From Methylobacterium sp. SyP6R (GTDB lineage Bacteria > Pseudomonadota > Alphaproteobacteria > Rhizobiales > Beijerinckiaceae), in contig NZ_JAAQRC020000001.1 in assembly GCF_019216885.1 (NCBI RefSeq), positions 1,922,001 to 1,986,000 of the forward strand: a stretch of DNA of 64,000 nucleotides. The letters are read 5' to 3'. Under the pieces are notes generated by a model. It made no database searches. It was not told the DNA's origin and worked only from the letters and a program-made list of their open reading frames with translations. The position numbers and the translations under genes are program-made. Below, one piece after another: positions 51,977 to 61,382 of this stretch (the first letter of the stretch is position 1; the number at the start of each line of letters is the position of its first letter).

Positions 51977-53116
51977 GTGCCGACCGCACCCACCACGCGG
52001 GGGGCCGATCCGGCCCGCGTCGCGGTCGAGCGCATGCGCGACGGCGTCGCCGCGCGCCTCGCCGGCCGCTGGACCGCCGACCAGGGCCCCGCCGTCGAGG
52101 CCGCGTCCGCCGCGATGCTGGCGGCCGATAGCCCGCTCGTCATCGACCTCTCGGGCCTGGCCCGGCTCGACACGCTCGGCGCCTGGGTGCTGGAGCGGAC
52201 CCGCGCGGCGCTTCCCGCCGGCACCGCTTACGCCGGCGCCGCGCCCGAGCACCTGATCCTCCTGCGCGAGGTCGCCTATCGCGAGGCCGGGCCCGCAGCG
52301 CGGCGCCGGCGCTTCCACCCCCTCGATCCGGTGGCGAGCTTAGGCTCGGGGATGCGCAGCCTCGGTCACCAGGGCCTGGCCGGCCTCGCCTTCCTGGGCG
52401 AGGTGGTGGCGGGCTGCCTGCGGGTGCTCGCCCGACCGCGCAGCTTCCGCGGCCCGGCTCTGGTCAACCAGGTCGAGCAGATCGCCCTGCGCGGCGCGCC
52501 GATCATCATGCTGATCTCGTTCCTGGTCGGCTGCATCGTCACCCAGCAGGGCATCATCCAGCTCCAGCGCTTCGGCGCCCAGAGCTACGTCGTCAACATG
52601 ATCGGCATCCTGACCCTGCGCGAGCTCGGGGTGCTCCTGACCTCGATCATGGTGGCGGGGCGCTCCGGCTCGGCCTTCACGGCGGAGATCGGCTCGATGC
52701 GGATGCGCGAGGAGGTCGATGCCCTGCGGGTCATGGGCCTCGACCCGATCGAGATCCTGATCGTCCCGCGCATCCTCGCCCTCATGTTCGCCCTGCCGCT
52801 GCTCGCCTTCCTGGCCGACCTCGCGGCGCTCGCCGGCGGCGCCATGACCTCGTTCCTCTATGGCGGCCTGTCGCTCGAAGCGTTCACCTTCCGGCTCCAG
52901 AACGCCATCGGCTTTCGCCACCTCCTCATCGGGTTGATCAAGGCGCCGTTCATGGCGCTCATCATCGGCATCATCGCCTCGGTCGAGGGCTTCATGGTCG
53001 AGGGCTCGGCCGAGTCGCTCGGCCGCCACGTCACCGCCTCAGTCGTCAAGTCAATCTTCATGGTCATCGTCCTCGATGGACTCTTCGCGGTGTTCTTCGC
53101 GGCCATCGATTTCTGA
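51977..53116 (+). CDS. mlaE: Mla-type ABC permease with N-terminal STAS domain (MlaB-MlaE fusion)
   Basis: 379 residues from a GTG start. Residues about 1-100 are a STAS domain (LVIDLSGLARLDTLGAWVLE), the role played by separate MlaB in enteric bacteria. Residues 110-379 are the MlaE/YrbE permease with its marker sequences (PIIMLISFLVGCIVTQQG, RSGSAFTAEIGSMRMREEVDAL). It is the inner-membrane part of a retrograde phospholipid transport system keeping the outer membrane asymmetric. It is first in the operon mlaE-mlaF-mlaD-lipoprotein, with 18 bp to mlaF. Confidence 0.94.
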   Translation: MPTAPTTRGADPARVAVERMRDGVAARLAGRWTADQGPAVEAASAAMLAADSPLVIDLSGLARLDTLGAWVLERTRAALPAGTAYAGAAPEHLILLREVAYREAGPAARRRRFHPLDPVASLGSGMRSLGHQGLAGLAFLGEVVAGCLRVLARPRSFRGPALVNQVEQIALRGAPIIMLISFLVGCIVTQQGIIQLQRFGAQSYVVNMIGILTLRELGVLLTSIMVAGRSGSAFTAEIGSMRMREEVDALRVMGLDPIEILIVPRILALMFALPLLAFLADLAALAGGAMTSFLYGGLSLEAFTFRLQNAIGFRHLLIGLIKAPFMALIIGIIASVEGFMVEGSAESLGRHVTASVVKSIFMVIVLDGLFAVFFAAIDF

Positions 53117-53134
53117 GCGAGGCAGCCCCAACCC

Positions 53135-53989
53135 TTGGCGATCACGAGCCCCACCTCTCCCGACCATCCGAGCCGCGACGCGATCATCCGCGTGCGCGAC
53201 CTCGTGGTCGCGTTCGGCGACCGCACGGTGCTCAAGGGCCTGAACCTCGACATCCGCCGGGGCGAGATCCTGGGCTTCGTCGGGCCGTCCGGCCAGGGCA
53301 AGTCGGTGCTCACCCGCACGCTGCTCGGGCTCGTGCCGAAGCGCTTCGGCACGATCGAGGTGTTCGGCGAGGACGTCGACCGCCTGAGCCTCGCGCAACG
53401 CCGGGTGATCGAGCGGCGCTGGGGCGTGCTGTTCCAGCAGGGCGCGCTGTTCTCCGCGCTCACGGTCAAGCAGAACATCCAGGTGCCGATGCGCGAGCAC
53501 CTGAAGCTCTCCGAGCGCCTGCTCGACGAGTTCGCCCGGCTCAAGATCGAGATGGTCGGCTTGAAGCCCGACGCCGCCGACAAGCTGCCCTCCGAACTCT
53601 CCGGCGGCATGATCAAGCGCGCGGCGCTCGCCCGCGCGCTCGCCCTCGACCCGGAGGTGCTGTTCCTCGACGAGCCGACCTCCGGCCTCGACCCGATCGG
53701 CGCCGGCGAGTTCGACGAGCTGGTGGCGACCCTCCAGCGCACGTTGGGGCTCACCGTGTTCATGGTCACCCACGACCTCGACAGCCTCTACACCGCCTGC
53801 GACCGCATCGCGGCGCTCGGCGACGGCCAGATCATCGCCGAGGGGCCGATCGAGGCCATGCTGGCCTCGGATCATCCGTGGCTGCGCTCCTATTTCCACG
53901 GCAAGCGCGCCCGCTCGATCGTGGTGCCCGCGATGTCCCCGGTATCCGGGGAGGCTTCATCCCGCGGGATCGTGGAGGGAATCGCCTGA
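53135..53989 (+). CDS. mlaF: Mla-type ABC ATPase
   Basis: 284 residues from a TTG start preceded by AGGC; the coding frame has no better start. Walker A GPSGQGKS, signature LSGGM (Met replaces Gln, the MlaF pattern), Walker B VLFLDEPTSGLDP and H-loop MVTHDLDSL are present. It powers lipid movement by the MlaE permease. A short C-terminal extension after residue 250 corresponds to the segment that in MlaF binds the partner subunit. No MlaC-like periplasmic carrier gene is in the operon. Confidence 0.94.
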   Translation: MAITSPTSPDHPSRDAIIRVRDLVVAFGDRTVLKGLNLDIRRGEILGFVGPSGQGKSVLTRTLLGLVPKRFGTIEVFGEDVDRLSLAQRRVIERRWGVLFQQGALFSALTVKQNIQVPMREHLKLSERLLDEFARLKIEMVGLKPDAADKLPSELSGGMIKRAALARALALDPEVLFLDEPTSGLDPIGAGEFDELVATLQRTLGLTVFMVTHDLDSLYTACDRIAALGDGQIIAEGPIEAMLASDHPWLRSYFHGKRARSIVVPAMSPVSGEASSRGIVEGIA

Positions 53990-54117
53990 TGTGCGCTCCC
54001 GCACCTGCCAGCCGCGCGGCCTCTCTTAAGCTTGGCAGGATGAGCCATGCCACGGGGGCGTCGCGGATCGTCTCTCCTCCGACCTTCGCCCCGCACGAGC
54101 ACGGAAACCGTTAAGGC

Positions 54118-55197
54118 ATGGAAACCCGCGCCAACAACGTCCTGATCGGGGCCTTCACGCTGGCGGTGATCGCGCTCGGCTTCGCCTTCGCGTTCTGGCT
54201 GCGCGGCTCCTCGTCGAACCAGGCCCGGATGCCGGTGCGCGTCGTGTTCTCGGGCGGCGTCGGGGGACTGGCCAAGGGGGCGGTGGTCACCTTCAACGGC
54301 ATCCGGGTCGGCGAGGCGACCGACGTGCGGCTGCTGCCGCAGGACCCGCGCCGGGTGACGGCGATCGTCGAGGTCAATCGCGGCACGCCCCTGCGCGCCG
54401 ATACCCGCGCCCGCCTCGACATGACGATGCTGACCGGGGTCGCCTCGATCGCGCTCACCGGCGGCAGCGCCGATGCGCCGCCGCTCGCCCCGACCAACAA
54501 CGATCCGGTCCCGACGATCTTCGCCGACGCCTCCGACATCCAGGACCTGATGGCGGCGGCCCGCACCATCGCGCAGCGCGCCGACGACATGCTCCAGCGC
54601 CTCGACCGGGTGGTCGCCGGCAACGAGGGGGCGATCAACCGCACGCTCGCCAATGTCGAGCGGTTCTCCAAGACGCTCGGCGACAGCGCGCCGGCCCTCG
54701 ACGCGCTGACCAAGGCGGTGGACGGGCGCAAGCTCGCGAGCCTGATCGACAATGCCGACAAGTTCTCCTCGGCGCTCGCCGCCGCCTCGCCCGACGTTCA
54801 GGCGGGCGTGCACGATGCCAGGCTGCTCGCGGGCAAGCTCAGCGCCTCCGCCGACCGGCTCGACGCGGTGCTGAAGGGCGCCGAGGGCTTCCTCGGCTCG
54901 GCCTCGGGGGATGCCGGCAAGAGCACCTTCGCGGAGGTGCGCGAGGCCGCGATCTCGATCCGCGAGGCGGGCCGGGCCTTCCGCACCATGTCGGAGAATC
55001 TCGACAAGCGCACCGCCACCCTGACCTCGAGCGTCAGCCGCCTCAGCGGCGCCGGCCGGCGCGAGGTCCAGACCCTGTCGACCGACGGCCAGCGCACCCT
55101 CAACAGCCTCAACAGCGCCGTGCGCAAGATTGAGCGCGATCCGTCCCAGGTGATCTTCGGCGGCAAGCCGTCGTTGCCCGAATACAACGGTCGCTGA
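54118..55197 (+). CDS. mlaD: MCE-domain protein of the Mla system
   Basis: 359 residues: one membrane helix (about 8-27, LIGAFTLAVIALGFAFAFWL), one MCE domain (about 38-115, with VFSGGVGGLAKGAVVTFNGIRVGE and LTGVASIALTGG) and a long helical C-terminal tail (130-340). Hexameric MCE rings form the hydrophobic path across the periplasm; the long helical tail suggests a needle-like extension as in other single-MCE proteins. 128 bp separate it from mlaF. Confidence 0.94.
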   Translation: METRANNVLIGAFTLAVIALGFAFAFWLRGSSSNQARMPVRVVFSGGVGGLAKGAVVTFNGIRVGEATDVRLLPQDPRRVTAIVEVNRGTPLRADTRARLDMTMLTGVASIALTGGSADAPPLAPTNNDPVPTIFADASDIQDLMAAARTIAQRADDMLQRLDRVVAGNEGAINRTLANVERFSKTLGDSAPALDALTKAVDGRKLASLIDNADKFSSALAAASPDVQAGVHDARLLAGKLSASADRLDAVLKGAEGFLGSASGDAGKSTFAEVREAAISIREAGRAFRTMSENLDKRTATLTSSVSRLSGAGRREVQTLSTDGQRTLNSLNSAVRKIERDPSQVIFGGKPSLPEYNGR

Positions 55198-55316
55198 CCA
55201 TGTTGCAGTGCAGCCTCGCGGCGGTTGCACCGCTGCGCCCGGACGGGCGTTGTCCCTTCGCCTCTGCTCAAGCTTCCGGGCCCGTCCCGGCCCCGCCTTC
55301 CGGTCCGTCCGCTCCC

Positions 55317-55916
55317 ATGCTCCTCAAGGCTCCTTCCCCGCGCTGGCTTCCCGGCCTCTTCGCCGCCGGGCTCGCCCTGCTCCTCGGCGCCTGCGGCAGC
55401 GGCGCCGTGCCGACGACGTTCGATCTCACCGCCCTGCCGGGGGCGGCCCGCAGCGGCGCCGCGCGGCGCTCGATCGTGGTGGCCGAGCCGGTCGGGCTGC
55501 AGCCCTTCGAGGCCGACCGGATCATCGTGCGCGAGCCCGGCGGGTCGGTGTCGTTCCTCGGCGGCGGCCAATGGGCCGACCGGCTGCCGCGCCTCGTCCA
55601 GACCCGGGTGATCCAGAGCCTCGAGAACGCCAACCGGCTGAAATCCGTCAGCCGCCCTGGCGACAAGGTCGCGGCCGATACGGTGCTGATCACCGAGTTG
55701 CGCGCCTTCGACATCAATGCCGGCACCCGCGAGGCGGTGGTCGATCTCTCGGCCAAGCTGGTTCAGGAGAGCAGCGGCACGGTGGTGGCCGCCCGTGTGT
55801 TCCAGGCCCGGGTCCCGGTAGCGGAGGTGAACGCGGCGGTGGCGGCGAACGGGCTGGACCGGGCCTTGTCGATGGTGCTGGCAGATCTGGTACGGTGGAT
55901 CAATGCCGGGGGGTGA
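55317..55916 (+). CDS. Transport-associated lipoprotein (PqiC/ABC auxiliary type)
   Basis: 199 residues from ATG 55317. A lipoprotein signal peptide has lipobox LLGAC with C26 as the acylated residue. The frame runs upstream to 55200, but those residues are not signal-like. The mature domain (TFDLTALPG, IVVAEPVGLQPFEADRIIVRE, WADRLPRLVQTRVIQSLENA) matches the ABC-type auxiliary lipoprotein family that includes PqiC. It is the outer-membrane partner of MCE systems, placing it as the last gene of the Mla operon. Confidence 0.9.
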   Translation: MLLKAPSPRWLPGLFAAGLALLLGACGSGAVPTTFDLTALPGAARSGAARRSIVVAEPVGLQPFEADRIIVREPGGSVSFLGGGQWADRLPRLVQTRVIQSLENANRLKSVSRPGDKVAADTVLITELRAFDINAGTREAVVDLSAKLVQESSGTVVAARVFQARVPVAEVNAAVAANGLDRALSMVLADLVRWINAGG

Positions 55917-56024
55917 GGGCGACGTTCAGCCAATAATGGGAATTGCCCTTTTGGTGCCGTTGCGGCAACTTCGCCGATATGAAGGCCGTGCTTCTCCTCC
56001 GGGAGCGCTTTATCCTGGCGCCTG

Positions 56025-56149
56025 ATACCAACGGTCGTTGAAAACGACCTTTGGTTCCGTTCTCGAATTTTCGCCAAGCCTTTGGCTTGGTGTCGAAAAT
56101 TCGAGATGGTTCAACGGCCCGATGCGTCAGCATCTTGGGCCGTTGGTAT
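56025..56149. repeat. Nested palindromic element (ATACCAACGG / CCGTTGGTAT)
   Basis: The outer ends ATACCAACGG (56025) and CCGTTGGTAT (56149) are perfect inverted copies. Inside, CTCGAATTTTCG and CAAGCC pair with GGCTTGG and CGAAAATTCGAG (56062-56105) in a second hairpin. The element abuts the 5' end of the TumE-like gene and reads through it in frame. Confidence 0.85.
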
Positions 56150-56392
56150 GATACGTTCGCAGAGCTCGTCGTCTGGCGGGTGCCCCGTCCGGTTGTCGGC
56201 AGCGGACACAGCTTCAAGTACCGTCTCGCTCTCATCGTGGAAGAGCGGTGCGTGCTGCGCTACGGCAATGAGGCTGGCAAGGGTGACCATAAGCACATCG
56301 GTGCCGACGAGCTTCCTTTTGCGTTCACCGGCGTCAATAATCTGCTCGCCGCGTTCTGGCGCGATGTGGAGGCCTGGAGGAGGCCAAGATGA
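56135..56392 (+). CDS. TumE-like toxin of a toxin-antitoxin pair, 5' end disturbed
   Basis: About 85 residues. The core (VVWRVPRPVVGSGHSFKYRL, YGNEAGKGDHKHIG, LLAAFWRDVEAW) matches TumE/DUF6516 toxins. Family members normally begin some 15-20 residues before the VVWRVP motif. Here that part is replaced by an in-frame continuation of the palindromic element, giving a longer ORF from 56051 or a TTG start at 56135. Translation start is therefore uncertain. The stop overlaps the next gene's ATG (ATGA), the normal coupling to its antitoxin. Confidence 0.75.
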   Translation: MGRWYDTFAELVVWRVPRPVVGSGHSFKYRLALIVEERCVLRYGNEAGKGDHKHIGADELPFAFTGVNNLLAAFWRDVEAWRRPR

Positions 56393-56733
56393 GAACCGTG
56401 ACCATTGGGGTCTCCGGGATCACCGAGGTGCAAGCCCGGCTGAGTGCGGCGTTCCGCGGCGAGCCGCAGGGCGCCGTCATCTCCTTCGCCTCGGTCGAGC
56501 TGCTCTGGACCGTGATGACACCGCGCCGTTGGGAGCTGTTGCGCGCCCTGGTCGGCCGTGAGCCTCTGCCACTCGCGGTCCTGTCGGATCTGGTCGGGCG
56601 CGACGTGGACGAGGTGCGGGCGGATATCGGGGCCTTGCGGAAGGCCGGCGTCGTCCAGGCGGGACCGGAGGACCGGATCAGCTTCCCGTTCGATTCGGTC
56701 CATGTCGATTTCACGATGGGCCGGGCCGCCTGA
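56389..56733 (+). CDS. TumA-like antitoxin / winged-helix regulator
   Basis: 114 residues. The C-terminal half is a winged helix-turn-helix (WELLRALVGREPLPLAVLSD, then DEVRADIGALRKAGVV). It starts within the stop of the TumE-like gene. In TumE/TumA pairs this protein both neutralises the toxin and represses the promoter. It ends 11 bp from the convergent XRE-cupin gene. Confidence 0.82.
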   Translation: MRTVTIGVSGITEVQARLSAAFRGEPQGAVISFASVELLWTVMTPRRWELLRALVGREPLPLAVLSDLVGRDVDEVRADIGALRKAGVVQAGPEDRISFPFDSVHVDFTMGRAA

Positions 56734-56744
56734 GGGCTACACCC

Positions 56745-57365
56745 TCACTCCATCACCGCCGCCTTCATGATCACCACCATGATGGCACGCCCGGTCGTGT
56801 CGCTGACGCAGCGCACGGTGTGGGGACGGTCGCAGCGGTAGCGCAGGGTCTCGCCGGCCCGGGCCCGCTGGACAGCGCCGGCCACGTCGACCTCGAACTC
56901 GCCCTCGGTGACCGACAGGCACTCGACCGAGCCGCGCTGGTGGGCATCCGAATCGAGCACCCCGTTGGGATCGGCCGAGAGGTCGTACCATTGCAGCCAC
57001 TCGACGGTCTTGATCCAGCCGATGATCGCGAGCCGCATCCGTCCGTCGTCGGAGACCAGGATCGGCGTGTCGGCCCGGGACGACTTCTCGATGAAGGGTT
57101 CCTCGTCGCCGGTGGCGAGCACCCGCTCGATCGAGACGTCGAGGGCCTGGCTCAGGCGCCAGATCGTCGCCAGGGTCGGGTTGGTCTCGTTGCGCTCGAT
57201 CTGGCTGATGATCGACTTCGCGACGCCCGACTGCTCGGCCAGCTCCGAGAGCGACAGGTTGTAGGCCTTGCGCAGGCGCTGGATGGTCTTGCCGAGCTGC
57301 CCCGACAGCACCTGTGCCCCGGTCAACAGGTCCTTGCCGCGCTCCCGCCCCCGCTCGACGCCCAT
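56745..57365 (-). CDS. XRE-family regulator with cupin sensor domain
   Basis: 206 residues from the ATG at 57365; upstream in-frame sequence comes from the palindromic repeat. The HTH_3 domain (about 25-80) has LSELAEQSGVAKSIISQIERNETNPTL in two stretches. The cupin domain (about 120-200) has SVTEGEFEVDV, ETLRYRCDRPHTVRC and the metal-site His. Members are repressors of amino-acid, polyamine or sulfur metabolism genes that sense a small ligand in the cupin. No target operon is adjacent. Confidence 0.92.
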   Translation of the reverse strand: MGVERGRERGKDLLTGAQVLSGQLGKTIQRLRKAYNLSLSELAEQSGVAKSIISQIERNETNPTLATIWRLSQALDVSIERVLATGDEEPFIEKSSRADTPILVSDDGRMRLAIIGWIKTVEWLQWYDLSADPNGVLDSDAHQRGSVECLSVTEGEFEVDVAGAVQRARAGETLRYRCDRPHTVRCVSDTTGRAIMVVIMKAAVME

Positions 57366-57384
57366 CGCCCGCCCTTGAACCCCG

Positions 57385-57489
57385 CTTGAGCATTTTCCGA
57401 CGAAGTGGATACCGGTTCGTCGTAGAAAATGCGGCAAAATCAAAAACCTAGAGCATTCCACGATTGCTGCGCGATCGTGGAATGCTCTA
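57385..57489. repeat. Dispersed Rhizobiales palindrome (GAAGTGGATACCGG type), copy 2, plus a second hairpin
   Basis: CATTTTCCGACGAAGTGGAT and the mirror half TTCGTCGTAGAAAATG form the element also seen at 10683-10745. It is followed by perfect 16-bp arms TAGAGCATTCCACGAT/ATCGTGGAATGCTCTA (57449-57489). Such composite elements are frequent between genes in Methylobacterium and Bradyrhizobium-type genomes. This one lies upstream of the XRE-cupin gene. Confidence 0.85.
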
Positions 57490-57603
57490 GATCACCGCAC
57501 GGCGTTCCGCATTCCGAACGTCCGTACGCTCCATCAAACGCAATCGCGGGATGGGCGCAAGGGTTCATGCGGCCGCGCGGCCCGATTCCGGCGGGATGAC
57601 GTG

Positions 57604-58404
57604 TCAGCCCCACCAGGCGTGGAAATGATGCACCGGGCCGTTGCCGTGCCCGATCCGGATCCGGTCCGAGGCGGCGAGCGCGGCGGTCAGGTAAGCCTTG
57701 GCGGCCCGGGCCGCCTCCGGCAGGGGCAGGCCGCGGGCGAGCCCGGCGGCGATGGCCGCCGACAGGGTGCAGCCGGTGCCGTGGGTATTGCGGGTCTCGA
57801 TCCGCGGGCCTTCGAGGCGAAGGACCCTGTCGTCCGGCCCGACCAGAAGGTCGACGCTGTCGGGCCCGGCCGCGTGACCGCCCTTCATCAGGACGGAGCG
57901 GGGCCCGAGGGCCAGGAGGCGCCGCCCCTGGTCGAGCATCGCGGCCTCGGATTCCGCGATCCCCTCCCCCAGCAGCACCGCCGCTTCCGGCAGGTTCGGG
58001 GTCAGGACCGCGGCGTGGGGCACGAGCTTCGTCCGCAAGGCCGCGACGGCATCGTCGGCGAGCAGCCGGTCGCCGCTCGTCGCCACCATCACCGGATCGA
58101 GCACCAGGGGCAGCCCGGCGGCGTGGCGGGCGAGGCCCTCGGCCACGGCAGCGATCACGGGCGCGCGCGACAGCATGCCGATCTTCAGCGCCGTCACGTC
58201 GAGATCGGTGAAGACGCTCTCGATCTGGCGCGCCACGAAGTCCGGGTCGATGTCGTGGATCGCCTGGACGCCGCGCGTGTTCTGGGCGGTGAGCGCGGTG
58301 ATCACCGTGGCGCCGTAGACGCCGAGCGCCGAGAAGGTCTTGAGGTCGGCCTGGATTCCGGCGCCGCCGCCTGAATCCGAGCCCGCGATCGTCACGGCGA
58401 TCAT
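57604..58404 (-). CDS. thiD: Hydroxymethylpyrimidine/phosphomethylpyrimidine kinase
   Basis: 266 residues, the family length. [18 protein letters not shown] near the start binds the pyrimidine. [13 protein letters not shown] and the ATP/anion-hole motif [15 protein letters not shown] are conserved. It phosphorylates HMP to HMP-PP for thiamine synthesis. It lies 28 bp after thiE in the same direction, forming a thiE-thiD operon. Confidence 0.97.
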   Translation of the reverse strand: MIAVTIAGSDSGGGAGIQADLKTFSALGVYGATVITALTAQNTRGVQAIHDIDPDFVARQIESVFTDLDVTALKIGMLSRAPVIAAVAEGLARHAAGLPLVLDPVMVATSGDRLLADDAVAALRTKLVPHAAVLTPNLPEAAVLLGEGIAESEAAMLDQGRRLLALGPRSVLMKGGHAAGPDSVDLLVGPDDRVLRLEGPRIETRNTHGTGCTLSAAIAAGLARGLPLPEAARAAKAYLTAALAASDRIRIGHGNGPVHHFHAWWG

Positions 58405-58432
58405 GCCCGGTCTCCGATCGTGCGAATCCCGA

Positions 58433-59137
58433 TCATGCCGAACCTCTGGCGGCGAGCGCCCCGTCGACCACGCCGCGCAGGTCGCGGGCGCGCGCCGCGA
58501 CGTCGCGGCCGGTGCCGAACAGGGCCGAGATCAGCGCGATCCCGTCCGCCCCCGCCCCGATCGTCGCCGCGGCGTTGCTGCGGTCGATCCCGGCGATCGC
58601 CCCGACCGGCAGGCCGGGGCCGCGGGCGAGCCGGGCCCGGAACACGATGCGGTTGAGCCCGTCGAGCCCGACCGGCGGGTCCGGGTTGTTCTTGCTGGTG
58701 GTGGAAAAGACGCCGCCGATGCAGGCGTAATCCACCGGCAGCCGGTAGAGCTCGTCGGCCTGGGCGGCGTTCTTGACGGTGAGCCCGACGATCGCGCCGC
58801 GGCCGAGCAGGCGACGGGCATCCGCCGGGTGCAGGTCCTCCTGGCCGAGATGGACGCCCTCGAGACCGGCGGCGAGGGCCAGGTCGACCCGGTCGTTCAT
58901 CAGGAGCGGGACGCCGGTACCCTGGAGCGCCGCGTGGATCCGGCGCAGGCGCGCCACGGTCTCGCGGGCGTTGGAGATCGTCTTTTCGCGGTATTGCAGC
59001 AGGGTGCAGCCCCCGGACGCGGCCTCCGCCGCCATCCGGGCGAGGTAATCGGCGTCGCCGCCGCAGACCCCGACATCGAGGAGGCCGTAGAGCCGCAGGT
59101 CCACCGGCACGGTCGCGTGCCCAGCCTCGGTGTTCAC
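58433..59137 (-). CDS. thiE: Thiamine-phosphate synthase
   Basis: 234 residues with the TIM-barrel motifs of Thi[15 protein letters not shown] (pyrophosphate-binding QxR/K), [48 protein letters not shown] and AGIDRSNA. It couples HMP-PP and thiazole phosphate. It precedes thiD. Confidence 0.96.
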   Translation of the reverse strand: MNTEAGHATVPVDLRLYGLLDVGVCGGDADYLARMAAEAASGGCTLLQYREKTISNARETVARLRRIHAALQGTGVPLLMNDRVDLALAAGLEGVHLGQEDLHPADARRLLGRGAIVGLTVKNAAQADELYRLPVDYACIGGVFSTTSKNNPDPPVGLDGLNRIVFRARLARGPGLPVGAIAGIDRSNAAATIGAGADGIALISALFGTGRDVAARARDLRGVVDGALAARGSA

Positions 59138-59246
59138 GGGCGGGCTCCTGCGGGGCGGGGGCGTGCGGGCATGGGGCGTAATCCTGCTGGGCCCGGGGAT
59201 CGCGGGCCGGCGATCCCACCGGAGTAAGGGCGAGCGAGCGCGGGCG

Positions 59247-60233
59247 TCAACGGCCCGCCGTCAGCCCGCCCGCCGCCGCCTCGCGGGCCCGCTCCACCGC
59301 CAGGCGCCGCTCGCGCCAGACCACGAACACGCCGGCCGCCGCGACGATGCCGCCGCCGATCGCGATCGCGGCGGTGGGAAGCTGGCCGAACACGAACCAG
59401 CCGATCAGCACCGACCACAGCATGGTGGTGTACTCGAACGGCGCGACCAGCGAGGCGTCGCCGTGGCGGTAGCTCTCGGTGAGCAGGATCTGGCCGATGC
59501 CGCCGAGCACGCCGACGACCACGAACAGCGCGAGATCCGACCAGCCCGGCATCTTCCAGCCCAGAGCCAGGGTCGAGAGACCGAGCAGCGAGGTGAACAG
59601 GAAGAAGTAGAGCACGATGGCGCCGGTGCGCTCGGTGCCGGTGAGCTTGCGCACCTGGATGGTGGCCGCCGCCGAGCAGGCCGCCGCCAGGATCGCGAAC
59701 AGGGCGCCGGTGGTGCCGCCGCCGCTCGATCCGCCGAATTCGAGATGGGGCGCCAGCGTGATCAGCACCCCGAGGAAGCCGACCGAGACGCCGGCCCAGC
59801 GATAGGCCTGCACCCGCTCGCGCAGCACCACAGCCGCCAGCACCACGACGAGGATCGGCGAGGCGTAGCCGATCGCCACCGCGTCCGAGAGCGGCAGGAA
59901 GGAGAGACCGGCAAAGCCCGCGAACATGCCGCAGGCACCGATGATGCTGCGCAGGACGTGGCCCCTGAGGTTCTGCGTGCGCACGGCGTCGCGCACGCTG
60001 CCCTGCCAGCGCAGCCACAGCAGCAGCGGCGCGATGGCGATGAAGCAGCGGAAGAACACGATCTCGCCGGTCGGGAACCGGTCGGCAAGGACCTTCACCC
60101 CGGCGGACATCAGCGTGAAGGCCAGCGCCGAGAGAACCTTGAGCCCGATCCCCAGATAAGGGCGCGCCGCCGCGCGGCCCGACGCGCCAGATCCGGTGAC
60201 CGACCGGCCGGGGACGACGAGGGGGGCTGCCAT
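59247..60233 (-). CDS. EamA/DMT-family transporter
   Basis: 328 residues with ten predicted membrane helices in two EamA repeats (FRCFIAIAPLLLWLRW in the first; LLTESYRHGDASLVAPFEY and TTMLWSVLIGWFVFGQLP in the second). These are usually exporters of amino acids or metabolites. It lies 109 bp upstream (in transcription) of thiE; a thiamine-related role is possible but not supported by sequence. Confidence 0.9.
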   Translation of the reverse strand: MAAPLVVPGRSVTGSGASGRAAARPYLGIGLKVLSALAFTLMSAGVKVLADRFPTGEIVFFRCFIAIAPLLLWLRWQGSVRDAVRTQNLRGHVLRSIIGACGMFAGFAGLSFLPLSDAVAIGYASPILVVVLAAVVLRERVQAYRWAGVSVGFLGVLITLAPHLEFGGSSGGGTTGALFAILAAACSAAATIQVRKLTGTERTGAIVLYFFLFTSLLGLSTLALGWKMPGWSDLALFVVVGVLGGIGQILLTESYRHGDASLVAPFEYTTMLWSVLIGWFVFGQLPTAAIAIGGGIVAAAGVFVVWRERRLAVERAREAAAGGLTAGR

Positions 60234-60503
60234 GGGCGTGGTGCTTTTCTTGAGGGAGAAGCGGGGGAGAGGCGCGGCCGCGGATCGCGGCGGGGCATCG
60301 TGTCAGAACCACGAATCGGCACGGCCGAGATAGACACCTCCCCGGGCGTCTGACCTGCGCGATCCGCATGGTGGATGTTAAGCCTCCGCAAACGAATTCG
60401 GGCCTGCCTCCCTCGGCCGAGGTTCGCCGATCCGTTCCCGCGTCATCAAAGTGATACGCGAATAGGGTTTGGCTGGCGCGAGACGCCGCCAAGGAGATTG
60501 CAC

Positions 60504-61382
60504 GTGGCCGAGGACGCCGACGCGCTTCGCGTGCGAACCCTGTTCCTCTCGGATATCCACCTGGGAACCAAGGGGTGCCAGGCCGAGCTGCTGCTCGACT
60601 TCATGCGGGAGGTCGATGCCGACGAGATCTACCTGGTCGGCGACATCGTCGACGGCTGGAAGCTGCGCTCGGGCTGGTACTGGCCGCAATCGCACAACGA
60701 CGTGGTGCAGAAGCTCCTACGGAAGGTGCGAAAAGGGTCCCGCCTCGTCTACGTGCCGGGCAACCACGACGAGTTCCTGCGCGACTTCCTCGACATGCAT
60801 TTCGGCGGCATCGAGATCCAGGATCAGGTGCTGCACGAGGCGGCGGACGGCAAGCGCTACCTCGTCATCCACGGCGACCAGTTCGACCTCGTGGTGCGCC
60901 ACGCCCGCTGGCTGGCTTTGCTCGGCGACGGCGCCTACACGGCGGCTTTGTTCGTCAACACCCATCTCAACTGGGTGCGCCGCCGTCTCGGCCTGACCTA
61001 CTGGTCGCTCTCGGCCTGGGCCAAGCTGAAGGTGAAGAACGCCGTCAACTTCATCGGCCGCTTCGAGGAATTCCTGATCGCCGAGGCCCGCCGGGCCGAG
61101 GCCGACGGGGTGATCTGCGGCCACATCCACCACGCGGCGAGCCGCATGGTCGGCGACATGCACTACCTCAATACCGGCGACTGGGTGGAATCCTGCACGG
61201 CGGTGGTCGAGCATTACGACGGCACCATGGAGGTGATCCGCTTCGCCGACTGGAAGCGGGCCAATGCCGAGACGGCGCAGCCCCTCACCTCGCGCAGCCC
61301 ACCGGTCATCCCGGTCGAGGAACTGGCGCCCGCCGCCCGCACCCCCCTGCCCCCGGCCGCCAGCGCCAGGGCCGTCGCGTGA
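60504..61382 (+). CDS. Metallophosphoesterase (LpxH-like/UDP-diacylglucosamine hydrolase group)
   Basis: 292 residues from GTG 60504, preceded by AAGGAG at 7 bases. Metal-binding motifs: LSDIHLG, VGDIVDGW, PGNHDEF, VIHGDQFD and CGHIHHA. The layout resembles LpxH-related phosphoesterases, but with a longer C-terminal tail rich in Pro/Ala. Its stop overlaps the GTG of the following glycosyltransferase (GTGA). In Rhizobiales such linked pairs act in envelope glycolipid synthesis; the exact substrate is not known. Confidence 0.88.
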   Translation: MAEDADALRVRTLFLSDIHLGTKGCQAELLLDFMREVDADEIYLVGDIVDGWKLRSGWYWPQSHNDVVQKLLRKVRKGSRLVYVPGNHDEFLRDFLDMHFGGIEIQDQVLHEAADGKRYLVIHGDQFDLVVRHARWLALLGDGAYTAALFVNTHLNWVRRRLGLTYWSLSAWAKLKVKNAVNFIGRFEEFLIAEARRAEADGVICGHIHHAASRMVGDMHYLNTGDWVESCTAVVEHYDGTMEVIRFADWKRANAETAQPLTSRSPPVIPVEELAPAARTPLPPAASARAVA

